Both the position numbers and the translations under genes were made by a program. Under the pieces are notes generated by a model, which saw only the letters and a list, made by a program, of their open reading frames with translations, made no database searches and was not told where the DNA came from. A stretch of 64,000 bases of DNA from Pararge aegeria (lineage: Eukaryota > Arthropoda > Insecta > Lepidoptera > Nymphalidae), in assembly GCF_905163445.1 (NCBI RefSeq), contig NC_053191.1, positions 5,580,001 to 5,644,000 on the forward strand. The letters are read 5' to 3'. Numbering within the stretch: the stretch's first letter is position 1; each line of letters starts with the position of its first letter. Positions 11,201 through 21,543 of this stretch are shown piece by piece.

Positions 11201-14200
11201 TCTTGATACTTTCTTATAATAGCTTTCCAAACTTAAATAGTTTTAGCAGCTTCTAAAAACTATAAACTCAAATTAGGGCATTATTGGTTAAAGAATGGTT
11301 TATCTGTATTGATATCCAATTATAGCAAAATATAATCGGAAGAATAGTTGTCTTAATAGGAAATATAGTTTCACTTCCATTTATTAATGGTTATAAAACC
11401 AATTCGCTAAACAGTTAATACTAGAAGCACATATTATTTGTCAATTTCTCAATCTAACTGTAATCTTTAGGTTTTATTTTTCGTGTTAGGATTACAATAG
11501 CTAACAACTTTGGCTTTTCTAATGATTACAGCTATATTGAATCTAGAAAACGGATATTAGAGAATGCTGTTTTAAGTTAACATGTAAATTTCTATAGATG
11601 GTCTACCTTTACTTCCTTTAGAAGATTCGGATGGACAGCACTTCCACCTACACTTATTAGTTCAAAACTCGTCAAGTCACATTTATCCCGGTCGCCGATT
11701 TTGAAAAGGGTAGTCAACATATTTGGACTGGTCATCATAAAAGTTGGCTGAAAATAAAAAAAACCAATAAAAGAATGCTTGGAAGGAATTCGCTTCGCGT
11801 TCATCTCATACTTCAAACCTAAAATAATCATTGCTCAATTGTAAAATATTGATGTTGGAAAAGATTCCAACATCAATATTTTAAGGAAGAAAACATCGTG
11901 ATGAAACTTGCATACCTGAGAGTTCTCCATAATGATCTCAAAGGTGTGTGAATTCCGCCAAACCGCACTCGGCCAGCGTGGTGGATTACGGCCTAAACCC
12001 CTGCTCATTGTGGAAGGACACCCGTGTCGCGTAATTGGCCGGTAATCTAGATTTCGGGTTTATAATGGGTATTTTGTTGAATCGAAATAATTAATACCAA
12101 AACTTATTATAAAACGCAATCCTATTTTGCATCTAACTCTTTGATGATAGGTGGTGTACTAGATATTCAACAGCAGATTAAAAATTACGCCGACCCAGCA
12201 ATCGAATCAAGAACTTATATCCATAGTCCATGCTAGTTCCAAGACCAACTGCTGCTTAATGCTGGTTGGAGAGTTTAAAAAATACTTACTCTATATTTAT
12301 TAATGAGATAATAAGCGTGCTCTTGCGTCGTGGGCTGTGAAGACTGAAGTCTCGTGTGCCTTATTATCGGTGAAAACACAAATTGGAACAGCGCTGAGTA
12401 CCACTGGATCGGAGAGAGGACTGCTGGCAAGCGAGTTGGTGTCGGGAACTTATCGAAGGTATGCCTGCGCAAATATCATAGAATTAATAAGATACAGAAT
12501 CCTCATTCGGCCATTATTGAATGTAGTATATTGTGTCCAAAAAAGACGCCTCGTATTTCAGCTCGTATTCAGTGGCGTGCGTATAGGTTATGCACAGGGT
12601 ATGCAGATGCTATAAATTGAAGAAAATCTCCAGTTAGAGCTATAAAAACTTGAGGGTAGACTTTTTATAACTCTTTCAATGCCTACCCTTAAGTTTTTTC
12701 ATATCTCGTGCTAAAGAGTTTTTTTTCATTTTATATCATTTTCCCGCTAAGTGCATACCTGTGCATACCCTGTATGCACGCCCACTGCCTCACTTCAAAC
12801 CCGCGGAATATTGCTAGCTCACAAACTTTTTCCCATTTTAAAAGTAAAATCATTACTATCAACTGCTAAATGGTATGAAGTGACTGACCGCCTATTCGAG
12901 AAACACTACTATAGTGGAGTGGTTTTTGATGCTTTACTAGTCGTGTACACGGTTTCTGTGTGTTCTTAATTCTGTGGCAATACATTGTGTTTTGTTATTT
13001 ATTTATTTTATTGTACAGGAAAACTTACAGCTAATAACAGAAAATAAAAAAAATGGAAGTAAAGTAATCAAGTATAGCCAATTACAAGTTTATTAACGAA
13101 AGGTCTAGGTTGGAGCACGCTTGCTCTCTTTTCAATAGCCTCCAAGTTACTTTAAGTTGCTAAGCAGTCCAACAGACTTCTAGGCTTGGCCGATTGTCAC
13201 GTTTCCGAGCCTTATGACGACACTGATGTCTGATAGCATGCAATAGTGATTGGCAAAAATTATACTGGAAGAAAAGATGTCACGAGTGATCCAAATTAGA
13301 TTCACGTAGATATGTCTATGATTACGAGTGTATACTTCTTAACGATTACTGGACGTTTATCGTTTATTTGTAAATGCCTTTATAAAAATGTTAACAAGTA
13401 ATTACCACATGTAAGGTATAGAGACAACCAGGTTTTTATGTGTCACAACCGCAGATTTCGGTAGACCAGTTGAACCACTGGTGGCTACCAATAGAGCAAT
13501 CGTGTTACTGCTGTCGAAGTCTGCCACTCTAAAACATATAATATTTTCTTTTATTGATAATCAATATATACTTATAATAAAACTGTAACTGGAAGATTTC
13601 TGTACATTTAATATATTTTGAAATATTTTGACCGGGGGATGCTTTTTAATCGATACTGAGTCGAAAACAGATTTTTATTTAATTTTTGTCTGTCTGTCTG
13701 TCCGGGCATCACGTGAAAACTACTGAACGGATTTAAATATAATTTGGTATAGTGGTAGCTGATATTCCGGGTTCACATATAGGATACTTTTTATCCCGAT
13801 AAACAATAAGTTTCCGCCGGGAAACAAATTGGGATGACAAATTTTATCAATTTTACTTCATATCTCCGTTAAATACGAACCGATTTTAATATTTTTTTTT
13901 TTATTTGAAAGTGTATACTAGCTCAAGCATGTATTGTCTTATTTTAAATAAGTTTCTGATAAATATTGTCGGAGATAAAGGACATAACTCTTCACAAATA
14001 ACAGTAAGTCGCAAGGCATGTGGGACAACGGTCGAAAACATGCGTACCAATCCTACTAATATTGTAAATGCGAAAGTTTGTGAGGATGTATGTATGTATG
14101 TATCAACTATATTAATGAAAACTTACTAACTCTGTATACCACGTAAAATAATAGTATATACATAGCTAGCCACGATGAATATGATGTTAACATCAGATCT

Positions 14201-17104
14201 ATTCGAGCTTCTCGATTGACTTATAAACGGACGAAGTCGCGAGGGTCCGCTAGTGTAACTATTTAATGTATATTTATTTATACATATCTATAACATATCA
14301 ATCCTAATATTATAAAGAGGTAAAGTTTGTGAGTTTGTGACACTGTCGGGGGTAATCTCTGGATCTACTCGTACTTAACCGATTTTGAAAATTCTTTAAC
14401 CAATATAAAGCCACATTATTTGTGACTGTCATAGGATATATCTATGCCTGAAAACCGAAAAGAACTTTTCGTGGGAGTTTGATTAACAACGTCTCTCTCT
14501 CTTTAGTCGCTCCCTCATGACTGAGGATCGTGATCACTGGTATGGCGAGTAATCTTGTCATATAAGATCTCTCTCCATCGGGTCCTGTCTTTGGCCATTT
14601 GTATTGCGTTATAGAAGGTACGGGCACCAGTTTCTCACAGTTGATCTGACCACCGGGTTGGAGATCTGCCACGGGGACGTTTGCCTTCTACATTTCCAAC
14701 CACTATCAACTTTTCAATGCTCTCGTTTCCGCGGCGTGTGATATGTCCAACATAACTAAGGATGCGCTGAAGGCAAATGGTAGAAAGACGTGTTTTAATT
14801 TTGAGTTGTGAAAGAATTGATACATTTGTGCGCTTGGCAGTCCACGGTATGCGTAGCATTCGCCTCCAGCACCACATTTCGAACGCATCAATTCGCTGTC
14901 TTTCTCTAGCGCGAACAGTCCAAGTTTCTACGCCATATAGGAAAATAGGAAAGATTAGTGCTTGTACCAGTCGCAATTTCGTTCTATTCGTTATGCTACG
15001 ATTCTTCCAGATATTTGTTAACCTAAGCATCGCATCCTTAGCTATCGCTATTCTTCGTTTTATTTCGGAAACGCATGAGCCATCACTAGAGATTAAGGAA
15101 CCCAGGTACGTATAAGTCTCTACAGTGTCTATATCCTGAATGCTGCAAATATTGGAAAGTTTACTCGATCGATCTACCACCATGTAGAGCTTGATAATGC
15201 CCACAAAGAAATCTGCGATAGCATATGTATAACTATTATATTTAAGTAACAAAAAGTAGATTCTTTTATTAGAAAAATAATTAAAATCGACATGTCATGT
15301 TTATTTATCATATTATCAAAAATCCCGAATTTAATCAAAATTAGTAAACTAAAAGTCTCAAGTATAAATACATTTCTCTTTTACTGCATATATTTTGCAC
15401 GAAAGGTTAAAATATATTATTTATTTACACGAGATAGGTACGGAACCGCGACCAAGTCGTAATCTTTTGAATGATATTAATTCTATGAGAAGGTTTTTTT
15501 ATATGTTCAACACGTCAATCTATTTAGAAATAATTTATGTTGGCTTATATCGGGTTGGAACTTCAGAAGGACCTTTAATATTAAATAATAACATTAATTA
15601 TGTTTTGTCTGGACTGGTGAGAGGCTTCGGCGGTGTCTAACTACAACCCTACCGAGACCTGCCGCCTACCGATTTACTGACTAGAATTATGGGTTTTAAT
15701 TAACAGCCCTAACTAGCCCTTCCCATATTAGGGTCTATCTCAAAATGGTTTTAGCCGACCAGTTTTCGCCATTAGTGTTTTTTACTGCTTCGTTCGTCTA
15801 GTGTATGTTGAACTACAAATCATAAGGTCCAGCGTTCGATTACCGGGTCAGGCCATAATTGTTGGGTATTGAATCTCTCAGTTATAAATTGACAACATCG
15901 GCTTGGATTTTGGAAATTGGCGATGTATATTTATGACGGTCCCCGATTGTATAACTATAATTGTACAACTTGGTACGTTTACAAACCTGAAGTTTTCCAC
16001 GGAGGTCTCATTGCCATATTTATCTAACAATTCAGAAAAACTAAGGAATCCATCGGTCTTATCAAATGTTATTATTTGGGGCTTAAAATCCAATCCGTCT
16101 AATGCTGCTAGGATGTCCTTCAGTTTATCACTTTGGCAAAATATAACTTTTGGTGCGTTAAAAGAGAAGGTGTCGCGGAGTTCGTCTGCAAAACAAGTAA
16201 TTTTTTAAGGAAAATTGTTTCAGTTATAACAAAGTGTTAAGTGGACATTCCTAGTCACATCCCCGGGGTCCTTCCAGAAGTTAATATTATTAACTTAAAA
16301 AGCCAGAAAACTAGTATAAATAAATAAATAAATATACTACGACAATACACACATCGCCATCTAGTCCCAAAGTAATCGTTGAAGTTGATGATGATGACGA
16401 TGATGATTAATCGAGGAAACTTCTCATTTTGCCTGTTGCTGTGCTTTGGAGTATAATCGGAGTATGCAACTTTTGTCTCCCATCTATGCTAGCCGTGCTG
16501 AATGCTAGACACATTTTGGTGGGATAAAATGTCTCTAGCATTCAGCTAAGTGTTTAGTTTACACTATATGCATTTACTTTAAATCTTTTGCCCTGGTATT
16601 TTCCTCACTGTTATATTTTGCGTGGATACTTACTAACTCCCAAGGTCATATCGATGCCAGCGACGCACATTCCCAGATAAAACGCCGCATACATAGGTGT
16701 GGTCAGGTGAATATGATTCGGTGCCATTAGCAGCACCACATCTTCTTGTTGGTAACCAAGTTTTCTAAAGGCATTGGCACACTGAACGGATCTTTTCAGC
16801 GCCGATGCGAAGTTTTCCGTCTCACCGGTAGCTCCATCGATCTAAAATTTAAAAATTAATTTCATCTCCCTGATGTTAAAGGGAAATCCAGCGATTATAA
16901 ACAAAGCAACACTGCAAGGCATGCTTAAGAGCATGTCGTACATATTGCCGTCCTGCGTCCAACAACTTGGGACGAGTTAAGTAAACCTCATGTGTCTGAT
17001 TACTTGCTAAAATCAAACTTTGCACTATTAACGAAAGGACTCAAGATCATTAAGCTTACTTTATTAAATAAAGTAATCGTTTTTTAAATCGGTTCGTAAT
17101 ATCC

Positions 17105-17138
<34 letters not shown>

Positions 17139-17698
17139 AATAAACGGGGGTAAACTTCTCCTAATTCAAACTTACCGTACATTAGCACGTAGACACGTTA
17201 ATTATATCCCATGTCAGGGGATATAATTTTTGTCTCCTGCCTCTGCCAGCCCTGTAGCTGTGACAACGGGCAGGGGTCAAGAATTCAGGAAAATCTTGTA
17301 ACGTAATTTATGTATGGCCGTTAGAGGTGGAGTGGGAACACGGGAAAATGTTGGTCTACCTATAGCTTCCTATTGCAAATTCCGACGTAAAACTATGCTA
17401 TGACAGTCTAAGGGAAGCAAGTTATTAGTATTAATATATATTTATATTGCTAAGAAATACGCTACCTTTATTGGTATCTCTACGGGAGAGCGGCATTCTA
17501 CATGCCCCACTACGCTACGTTTTATCGTATTCCATTACGTACTTGTAAAATGAAGTCTGGAGCATCTTTGAAGCCTCTTATAGTCAACTTGCCAAGGTGA
17601 TACCTATCGCCCGGTATGCCTGATTCAGCTACCACTCTCGAAGATATCTCCTGCATGTACCAATGCACAGCATCTGATCTATGGTGCCAGTGAGACAT
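5285..17698 (-). CDS. Gene B: acyl-CoA synthetase / luciferin-4-monooxygenase-like enzyme, intact, 550 aa
   Basis: ANL enzyme that should adenylate a carboxylic acid with ATP and then form a thioester with CoA; the substrate is unknown. Eleven exons join in frame: 17543-17698, 16634-16841, 15987-16185, 13406-13528, 12290-12464, 11607-11747, 9516-9641, 8551-8634, 7128-7274, 6173-6338, 5285-5412 (1653 nt). Visible motifs are the P-loop TSGSTGLPKSA (exon 4), IYGMSELSG (exon 7), TGD and FVDRLK (exon 9), and the C-terminal catalytic Lys in STSKIDR (exon 11). The length equals firefly luciferase (550), but the C-terminus CMQRE lacks a peroxisomal SKL-type signal. Where beetle luciferase has His-His (HHGF), exon 5 reads PIQW, so luciferase activity is unlikely. 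Introns carry many transposons. The exon 6 donor could instead lie two codons earlier (GAA|GTAAAG). Exon borders are hand-drawn. Confidence 0.88.
5575..5765. repeat. Dispersed repeat shared with 48375-48680
   Basis: CATCGGAGTA, TCAAATTTGCCTACA, GGATTTGCGACTCTAAAAC and ACGACTCCTCGATTG occur in the same order in the second copy. It lies in intron 10 of gene B. Confidence 0.65.
6522..6594 (+). mobile_element. SINE family 2 head
   Basis: tRNA-like head with A box TATAGCCCAGTGGGTAGG and B box GAGTTCGAATCCCAGC. It abuts a minus-strand SINE family 1 copy, so the pair is a composite. Located in intron 9 of gene B. Confidence 0.75.
6597..6779 (-). mobile_element. SINE family 1, lacking its 3' tail
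   Basis: The head has GGCGCAGTGGGTAGCGACC and a perfect B box GGTTCGATTCCCAC. The body reaches the TTAGTACCCATAACAC region, then stops at the junction with SINE family 2. Confidence 0.85.
7627..8045 (-). mobile_element. Non-autonomous Helitron, near full length
   Basis: Minus-strand copy with CTAG at 7627-7630, GCAGACGAAGTCGCGGGC beside it, CAGAACTCCTCAGCGG inside and GTTTGTTACGCTTTCAC near the other end. It matches 57852-58251 along its length. Located in intron 8 of gene B. Confidence 0.8.
8208..8528 (+). mobile_element. Helitron-like repeat, third family
   Basis: Begins AAGAGTTTGTTTGTTAG and ends CGGACGAAGACGCGAGGGAC before CGCTTG, where other copies have CTAG. An inverted relative lies at 19676-20020 (shared GATGATAT, GATAGCCCATTTATCGA). 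Intron 8 of gene B. Confidence 0.6.
8686..8800 (+). mobile_element. SINE family 2
   Basis: AAAGCCTAGATGGTAATG, GGCTTCTCTTTCGGGGG, GAGTTCGATTTCCAGCACG and CTAATTTTTCGGAGTTATG match the family seen at 6522, 33351 and 60752. Intron 7 of gene B. Confidence 0.7.
8822..9087 (+). mobile_element. SINE family 1, full length
   Basis: Complete plus-strand copy: head GGCCGATTGGTGCAGTGGGC, B box GGTTCGATTCCCAC, body TTTTTCAGTGTCT, tail TAGATGGCGATGTGTGTATT followed by TTTA repeats. Useful as the reference copy for the window. Intron 7 of gene B. Confidence 0.9.
9655..9960 (-). mobile_element. CR1-like LINE 3' end with (AATC)n tail
   Basis: Minus-strand LINE 3' part. The tail is a short AATC repeat at 9655-9671, followed by ACTTTATTGCACACAAG and later TTCTTCCAGGCAACC, words shared with the tails at 22786, 42006, 49530 and 62955. 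It ends about 13 bases from the 3' splice site of exon 7 of gene B. Confidence 0.75.
10293..10353 (+). repeat. Short tandem duplication
   Basis: TTGGTAACGCCATAGG followed by TTTTTACATT-type sequence occurs twice, about 31 bases apart, in intron 6 of gene B. Confidence 0.6.
10825..10905 (+). mobile_element. SINE family 3 tail fragment
   Basis: CATCATCACTTACCACCAGG and GTGAGATTGCA match the 3' end of SINE family 3 (29410-29700) and of the Jockey-like LINE at 43200. The head is missing. Confidence 0.65.
11843..11882. repeat. Perfect 18-bp hairpin in intron 5 of gene B
   Basis: AAAATATTGATGTTGGAA and its exact complement surround the 4-base loop AAGA. It lies 96 bases upstream of exon 6 in transcript direction. 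No relatives were noticed elsewhere in the window. Confidence 0.7.
12480..12970. repeat. Dispersed repeat, copy 1 (interrupted by a MITE)
   Basis: CATTCGGCCATTATTG, TATATTGTGTCC, CCGCGGAATATTGCTAGCTC, AACTTTTTCCCATTTTA and GTCGTGTACACGGTTTCT are shared in order with 25055-25335. The copies differ by the insertion at 12570-12787. Intron 4 of gene B and the flank of exon 5. Confidence 0.75.
12570..12787. mobile_element. MITE with CAGTGGCGTGC terminal inverted repeats
   Basis: Starts CAGTGGCGTGCGTATAGG and ends in the inverse ...GCATACCCTGTATGCACGCCCACTG. The interior is itself a foldback (TCCAGTTAGAGCTATAAAAA against a matching arm). Related copies are at 33563-34006 and 60496-60627. No clear target-site duplication here. 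Confidence 0.75.
12995..13140 (-). mobile_element. LINE 3' remnants
   Basis: TTTATTTTATTGTACAGG resembles the CR1-like tails, and AGGTCTAGGTTGGAGCACGC at 13104 is the complement of a word in the Jockey-like C-terminal remnant at 37380-37510. Both pieces are short. Confidence 0.45.
13640..13890. repeat. Helitron-like interspersed repeat fragment
   Basis: TGTCTGTCTGTCTGTCCGGG, GTGAAAACTACTGAACGG and TATAGGATACTTTTTATCCC are stock phrases of lepidopteran Helitron-like repeats. Ends are not defined. Intron 3 of gene B. Confidence 0.45.
14050..14253 (+). mobile_element. Short Helitron
   Basis: CCTACTAATATTGTAAATGC at the left and ACGGACGAAGTCGCGAGGGT then CCGCTAG at the right end. CTAG at 14250-14253 followed by T. 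Intron 3 of gene B. Confidence 0.7.
14297..14478 (+). mobile_element. Helitron-like 5' fragment
   Basis: CCTAATATTATAAAGAGGTA then AAGTTTGTGAGTTTGTGA and GGGGGTAATCTCTGGATCTA; the same start recurs at 20692. It runs into the RTE fragment. Confidence 0.55.
14480..15190 (-). pseudogene. RTE-type LINE fragment (C-terminal end of RT)
   Basis: A long minus-strand open frame (14635-15252) holds the post-catalytic part of an RTE endonuclease-reverse transcriptase: TYLGSLISSDGS, RTKLRLVQALIFPIFLYG, FEMWCWRRMLRIPWT and VEGKRPRGRSPTRWSDQ. A frame break near 14640 precedes the continuing C-terminus (MTRLLAIPVIT region) and the 3' end near 14500. The catalytic YADD block and the endonuclease are absent, so it is a 5'-truncated dead copy in intron 3 of gene B. 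The open frame is long enough that it may be fairly young. Confidence 0.9.
15610..15740 (+). mobile_element. SINE family 3 middle fragment
   Basis: GTGAGAGGCTTCGGCGGTGT, CTACAACCCTACCGA and CCGCCTACCGATT resemble the body of SINE family 3 (29410-29700). Head and tail are absent. Confidence 0.5.
16317..16374 (-). mobile_element. SINE family 1 tail fragment
   Basis: TTTA repeats, TACTACGACAATACACACAT and CGCCATCTAGTCCCAAAGTA correspond to the 3' end of SINE family 1. It is 5'-truncated, as expected for target-primed insertion. Intron 2 of gene B. Confidence 0.8.
16465..16560. repeat. Foldback-family fragment
   Basis: TTGTCTCCCATCTATGCTAG and CCGTGCTGAATGCTAGA with an inverse ATGTCTCTAGCATTCAGC: arms TGCTGAATGCTAGA/TCTAGCATTCAGC form a hairpin. 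Vocabulary matches the family at 34590. Intron 2 of gene B. Confidence 0.5.
17109..17133. repeat. (TA)n microsatellite
   Basis: About twelve uninterrupted TA units in intron 1 of gene B. Confidence 0.9.
17134..17270. repeat. Foldback-family fragment
   Basis: AATAAACGGGGGTAAACTTC, AATTATATCCCATGTCAGGG then GATATAATTTTTGTCTCCTG, then a GCCAGCCCTGTAG end. Same order as at 31920-32068 and 60930-61215. Intron 1 of gene B. Confidence 0.6.
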
Positions 17699-18240
17699 TT
17701 CTCTTTAGGTTTCCTTATTGATTCTTCCTGGAAAACCATTAAATAAGAAAGTCGATTAGTTTCAACTACCCGGTGTGTATCTGTACGTAATGAAAACTTA
17801 GAACTTTTCAACCCATTTTCTGGTTCCCTATGAATGCATTGAATCGTGCTTATAACGTTTTCGTATTAACACAATGGTTCTTTTGTTTGCGAATCGGTAA
17901 CTTAATTAACAGGTCTTATCAAAGTATCTGATGTCCTTTTCACGATGTTGCCTTGATAAAGGATACTATTTTGTGCCAGTTTATTTTAGAGTTAAACTCT
18001 AACTGTGTGTTTTCAATTTTTTTATTAAACTCACGTGAATTTGCATCGGCGGATGCCCGACTAGTTAGTTTTATGAAAAGAAGAAGAAGAAGAACCCATT
18101 CGGGGCTCTTATGTCAGTTGAGTTAAGTTATGAGTTCATATTTTACATTTATGATCGCATTTATTATTTAACTGGCTGTTATTAATAAATAAGTATGGAT
18201 GTTTTCGTTATTTCATTTTTGCAATTATAACAATATAATT
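17699..18240. other. Upstream flank of gene B
   Basis: No gene recognised. On the minus strand, GGTTTTCCAG ends about 33 bases before the gene B start codon and could be the acceptor of a 5' non-coding exon. A short GAA run lies at 18078-18091. Confidence 0.35.
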
Positions 18241-18244
18241 AAAA

Positions 18245-18300
18245 CCAGCTGTTGCTTGCGACTTCGTCCACGTTTGTTTTTGTAATTAAAGCATCCCGTA
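18245..18300 (-). mobile_element. Helitron 3' end fragment (minus)
   Basis: CAGCTGTTGCTTGCGACTTC then GTCCACGTTTGTTTTTG is the complement of the standard Helitron terminus, with the CTAG degraded. Confidence 0.5.
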
Positions 18301-18904
18301 GAAATAGATTGTTTAGGAGATGTGTGGCATTCAATTACGGTGAAGTTATACAGATATTTTTCAAATCACGTGTAGTTTTTATAAAGAACTTTGTCAATTA
18401 AGTGCGTCTCTAAAATAACTGTTTTGTTTAGGTGTAGTCTTAAATTTTAAAATTAGTGACAACTTCTAAATTAAATGCCTAATTGGAATTAATTAAATAT
18501 TAAACTGCTATGTAAGCCCTTGATAATAAAACTAATTATTTAAATACGATTTAATAAATTGAAAAATGAATGAACCCATGAACTTTTTAATTCATTCTAA
18601 TCGGAAATTAAATTTAGAATTTAAGAAATGTAAGCACTACCCCTATACAAAATTCATATTTTACACATAATTGAAAAATTTATTTAAAAAAAACTGTGAC
18701 TAAAACTATGTGTTTTAGTACTTCTCACTTAACTTAACAGTTACTATTCGTTGTTGGTGATAAAAGTTGAAAGCGTACCCTAAATTCTCCTTCAAACCTC
18801 CAAAGTGGGTCACTTACTGACTCCAGTTAACATTGCTTGCCCAGCGCTATCAATTGTTTATTGCTGATGCTACTGCCAACATAACTGAACTAAACTGACG
18901 AGAT

Positions 18905-18946
18905 TCTTCAAAAAAACACAGACGAAGTCGCAGGCGACAGCTAGTT
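18905..18946 (+). mobile_element. Helitron 3' end fragment (plus)
   Basis: CACAGACGAAGTCGCAGGCG then ACAGCTAG followed by T. Only the terminus was recognised. With the minus end at 18245 it brackets about 650 bases of AT-rich DNA without genes. Confidence 0.55.
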
Positions 18947-19367
18947 ATAATAAAGTAGGTACACCTTTTCATACATTAATAGTGTAAACGTCAAAATTTA
19001 CGTCACAGATCGCAGTTATACCAGAGATCTTAATATAAATGCCAGATATGAAATAAGGGCGCTAGATGCGAGATATATTTCTTACTAAAGGCACTTATAC
19101 TTATTATATGTGCTTGTACTGTTACGTAGATTTCTGTATTCACAACTGGTTATAAGTAACGTACGGTTGACACTGATGAGTGGCTCTCTTAGACTGAACA
19201 ATTTCCTAGTTTGCAAGGTAGCAAATATCTCGCGATCACGTTATTTTGTTGTAATATTAATGTAAACAAATCTTTTTATAAAGGCCCGATAACGAATGAC
19301 ACATCAGTACTGACTCTCAGAGAACATAATCAATAATAACTTTATATATATATTATATTTTTTTTTT

Positions 19368-19608
19368 TACGACAATACACACATCGCCATGTAGCTCCAA
19401 AGGAAGCGTAGCATGTGTTATGAGTACTAAGATGACTGATGAATATTTTTATGAATAATATACATAAATGCTTAGAATATACATATAAACACCAAGACTC
19501 TGAATAACATTCATGCTCATCACATAAAAAAATTCCAGAAGTGGGAATCGAACCCAAGGCCTTGGACTCAGAAATAAGGGTCGCTGCAAACTGCGTCAAT
19601 CGGCCGTC
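19368..19608 (-). mobile_element. SINE family 1, full length but diverged
   Basis: ACGACAATACACACATCGCC tail and GGGAATCGAACCCAAGGCCT head region; the A box has changes (GACGCAGTTTGCAGCG). Intergenic between C and B. Confidence 0.85.
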
Positions 19609-19675
19609 GTTTTTTATGTGTCAGTTTAAGTAGGTCGTCAATTATTTAACATAAATAATTGCAAGACGCCTCTTT

Positions 19676-20020
19676 AATCGGTCCCTCGCGACTTCGCCTC
19701 GTAAAAGTCAACGTTAAGACATATGCTGTCCCGGACTTTTTGTAGAACTTGACATAGATAATTTTATCGGTACTTGAACCGTTCACGCAGCGCACGCAGC
19801 GTAAGCTGTCAAAAGGAAAAACAAACACCATTTTGAGACTATCTTTATTTGTGCTATTCTGCTTTTGGTCTGATAGCGTGATGATATGTAGCCTATAGCC
19901 TTCCTCGATAAATGGGCTATCCAACGCTGAAAGAATTTTTGAAATAGCACCAGTAGTTTTCGAGATCATCAAGTTCAAGTAAAGAAATAAACAAAAACTC
20001 TCTCTCAGCTTCATATATTA
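19676..20020 (-). mobile_element. Helitron-like repeat, third family (inverted copy of 8208)
   Basis: GGTCCCTCGCGACTTCGCCT at the terminus and ATGGGCTATCCAACGCTGAA inside mirror the copy at 8208-8528. A 122-codon minus-strand open stretch across it has no recognisable product. Confidence 0.6.
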
Positions 20021-20360
20021 GTAAAGGATATAAATTACAAGTGTTAAAGTTGAAAAAGAGTAAATGCTGTGTTTTTTTGTAGTTCTTAGGTTTGTTTCTT
20101 AGATTAACTACAAATAGACATACTTGACGTGTCAAAAATGCTTAGGAGGAAGTCCCGTAACGCCGGACGGCACCTACCGGCGGACATTGCTATTATCTCG
20201 ACATGGTAAAACGTGAAAGATTCAAACGTAGGTAAAAAGGGTGTGCGACGGTGTATTGGTATAGGGTCACACGACTAAATTTGTCAGTGAAGCATATCGA
20301 GCAGTCGATATCTGTTTGCGGCTGCAGAACACTGCTTCACAAAATATACAGGTGACAAAA

Positions 20361-20441
20361 TAACACGCAACGCTCTCAACGCACGCAACGCTCTCAACGC
20401 TCGCAACCATCTCAACGCACGCAACGCACTCAACACTCCGC
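20361..20441. repeat. Minisatellite of CAACGC-based units
   Basis: Nine or so units of 8-10 bases built on CAACGCTCT / CAACGCACG. On the minus strand it would encode a Val-Glu-Ser/Cys-Val-Ala repeat, but no gene surrounds it. Confidence 0.75.
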
Positions 20442-20691
20442 AATGAGTTATGTACCTTTCGCAGACAATATGCAGATGTCACTAAGTAAAATAAAGAAAA
20501 AATTAATATGCAGTACAAAATTTGATGTATTAAGAGCCACGTTATATCGATTGCGAACGAAGCGGCAGTGGTATTTATTTTACGTACCAAAAGAATGTAA
20601 TAGGTAAAGTGAGAACTACAAAAAAATCTAATAAGTATTTAAATCACAGGGTGTGTTTTTTGAGTATGTAGCGCTATGTCGCACCAGGCTT

Positions 20692-20910
20692 AATTAATTA
20701 TATCCATACTTCTCTACTTACTAATATTATAAAGAGGTAAAGTTTGTGAGTTTCTGAGGTTGTAGGGGGTAATCCCTGGATCTACCGAACCGGTACAGAA
20801 GGGATAGAAAGCCAAATGCGGGTGCCATAGGCTACATAATAACTCGAAAAACGAAAAGATTTAAGTTTTCGTGTTAGTCGGATTTGCAGAGTGATGCGGA
20901 GAATAAACGG
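20692..20910 (+). mobile_element. Helitron-like 5' fragment
   Basis: ACTAATATTATAAAGAGGTA then AAGTTTGTGAGTTTCTGA and GGGGGTAATCCCTGGATCTA match 14297. The 3' end was not found. Confidence 0.55.
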
Positions 20911-21242
20911 TGGAACGAAAACGTTTCTTACATATATATGATTTAGTTCTAGAGAATCGTTGTAGACTATGATAATACTAACAAAAAGTCATACCTAATC
21001 AATATAATGATGTTTATCACAAATCACAATATCACTCAATGAAACTTTCCAGTCTTCACCTATCAATCTACTCCATGCCATCTCCATCTACGTGACACTG
21101 GCGACGCGACGAGATCAGTTAGCACGAATGAATGGCATATAAATAATTCAATTGAATCACATAATAAGCGATAATAATTACGCAGCTAGTACCAATGGCA
21201 ATAATAACGGTAGGAATATCGTAATAGTTCTACATAACAACT

Positions 21243-21400
21243 AGCTGATGCCTCCGACTTCGTCTTCGTTTGTTTAGGTGTTATAAAACATGCACAGAAA
21301 CGATTATTGTTCCCGGGATAAAAAGTGCTGGGATGGGAGTAATCTCTATGATTTTGTTTGACAGAATCAGTAAAGCTATGAAGCGGAGTAGTAACAAAGG
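21243..21400 (-). mobile_element. Helitron 3' end fragment (minus)
   Basis: CTAGCTGATGCCTCCGACTT then CGTCTTCGTTTG is a diverged copy of the Helitron terminus; TTCCCGGGATAAAAAGTG follows. Confidence 0.55.
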
Positions 21401-21543
21401 CTATGTTTTTACATATGTTGGGGAGACCGGGGATGGTTGACTAACTTTGGTCTTTTATCTCTCATGTTTAACTTAACATAACCAAAACAACAGTTGATAC
21501 ATATAGGAGAACTATTCAGGTACCTAAAACCTATATATACCTA

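Noticed and set aside
17629..17811. Longer N-terminus for gene B starting upstream at 17811
   Set aside because: It is in a different frame from exon 1, and the MSHWHH start is matched by genes A and C.
19646..20014. 122-codon minus-strand open stretch
   Set aside because: It lies within a Helitron-like repeat whose relative at 8208 has no matching open frame.
20361..20441. CRISPR-like array
   Set aside because: Units are adjacent with no spacers, and the context is eukaryotic; it is a minisatellite.
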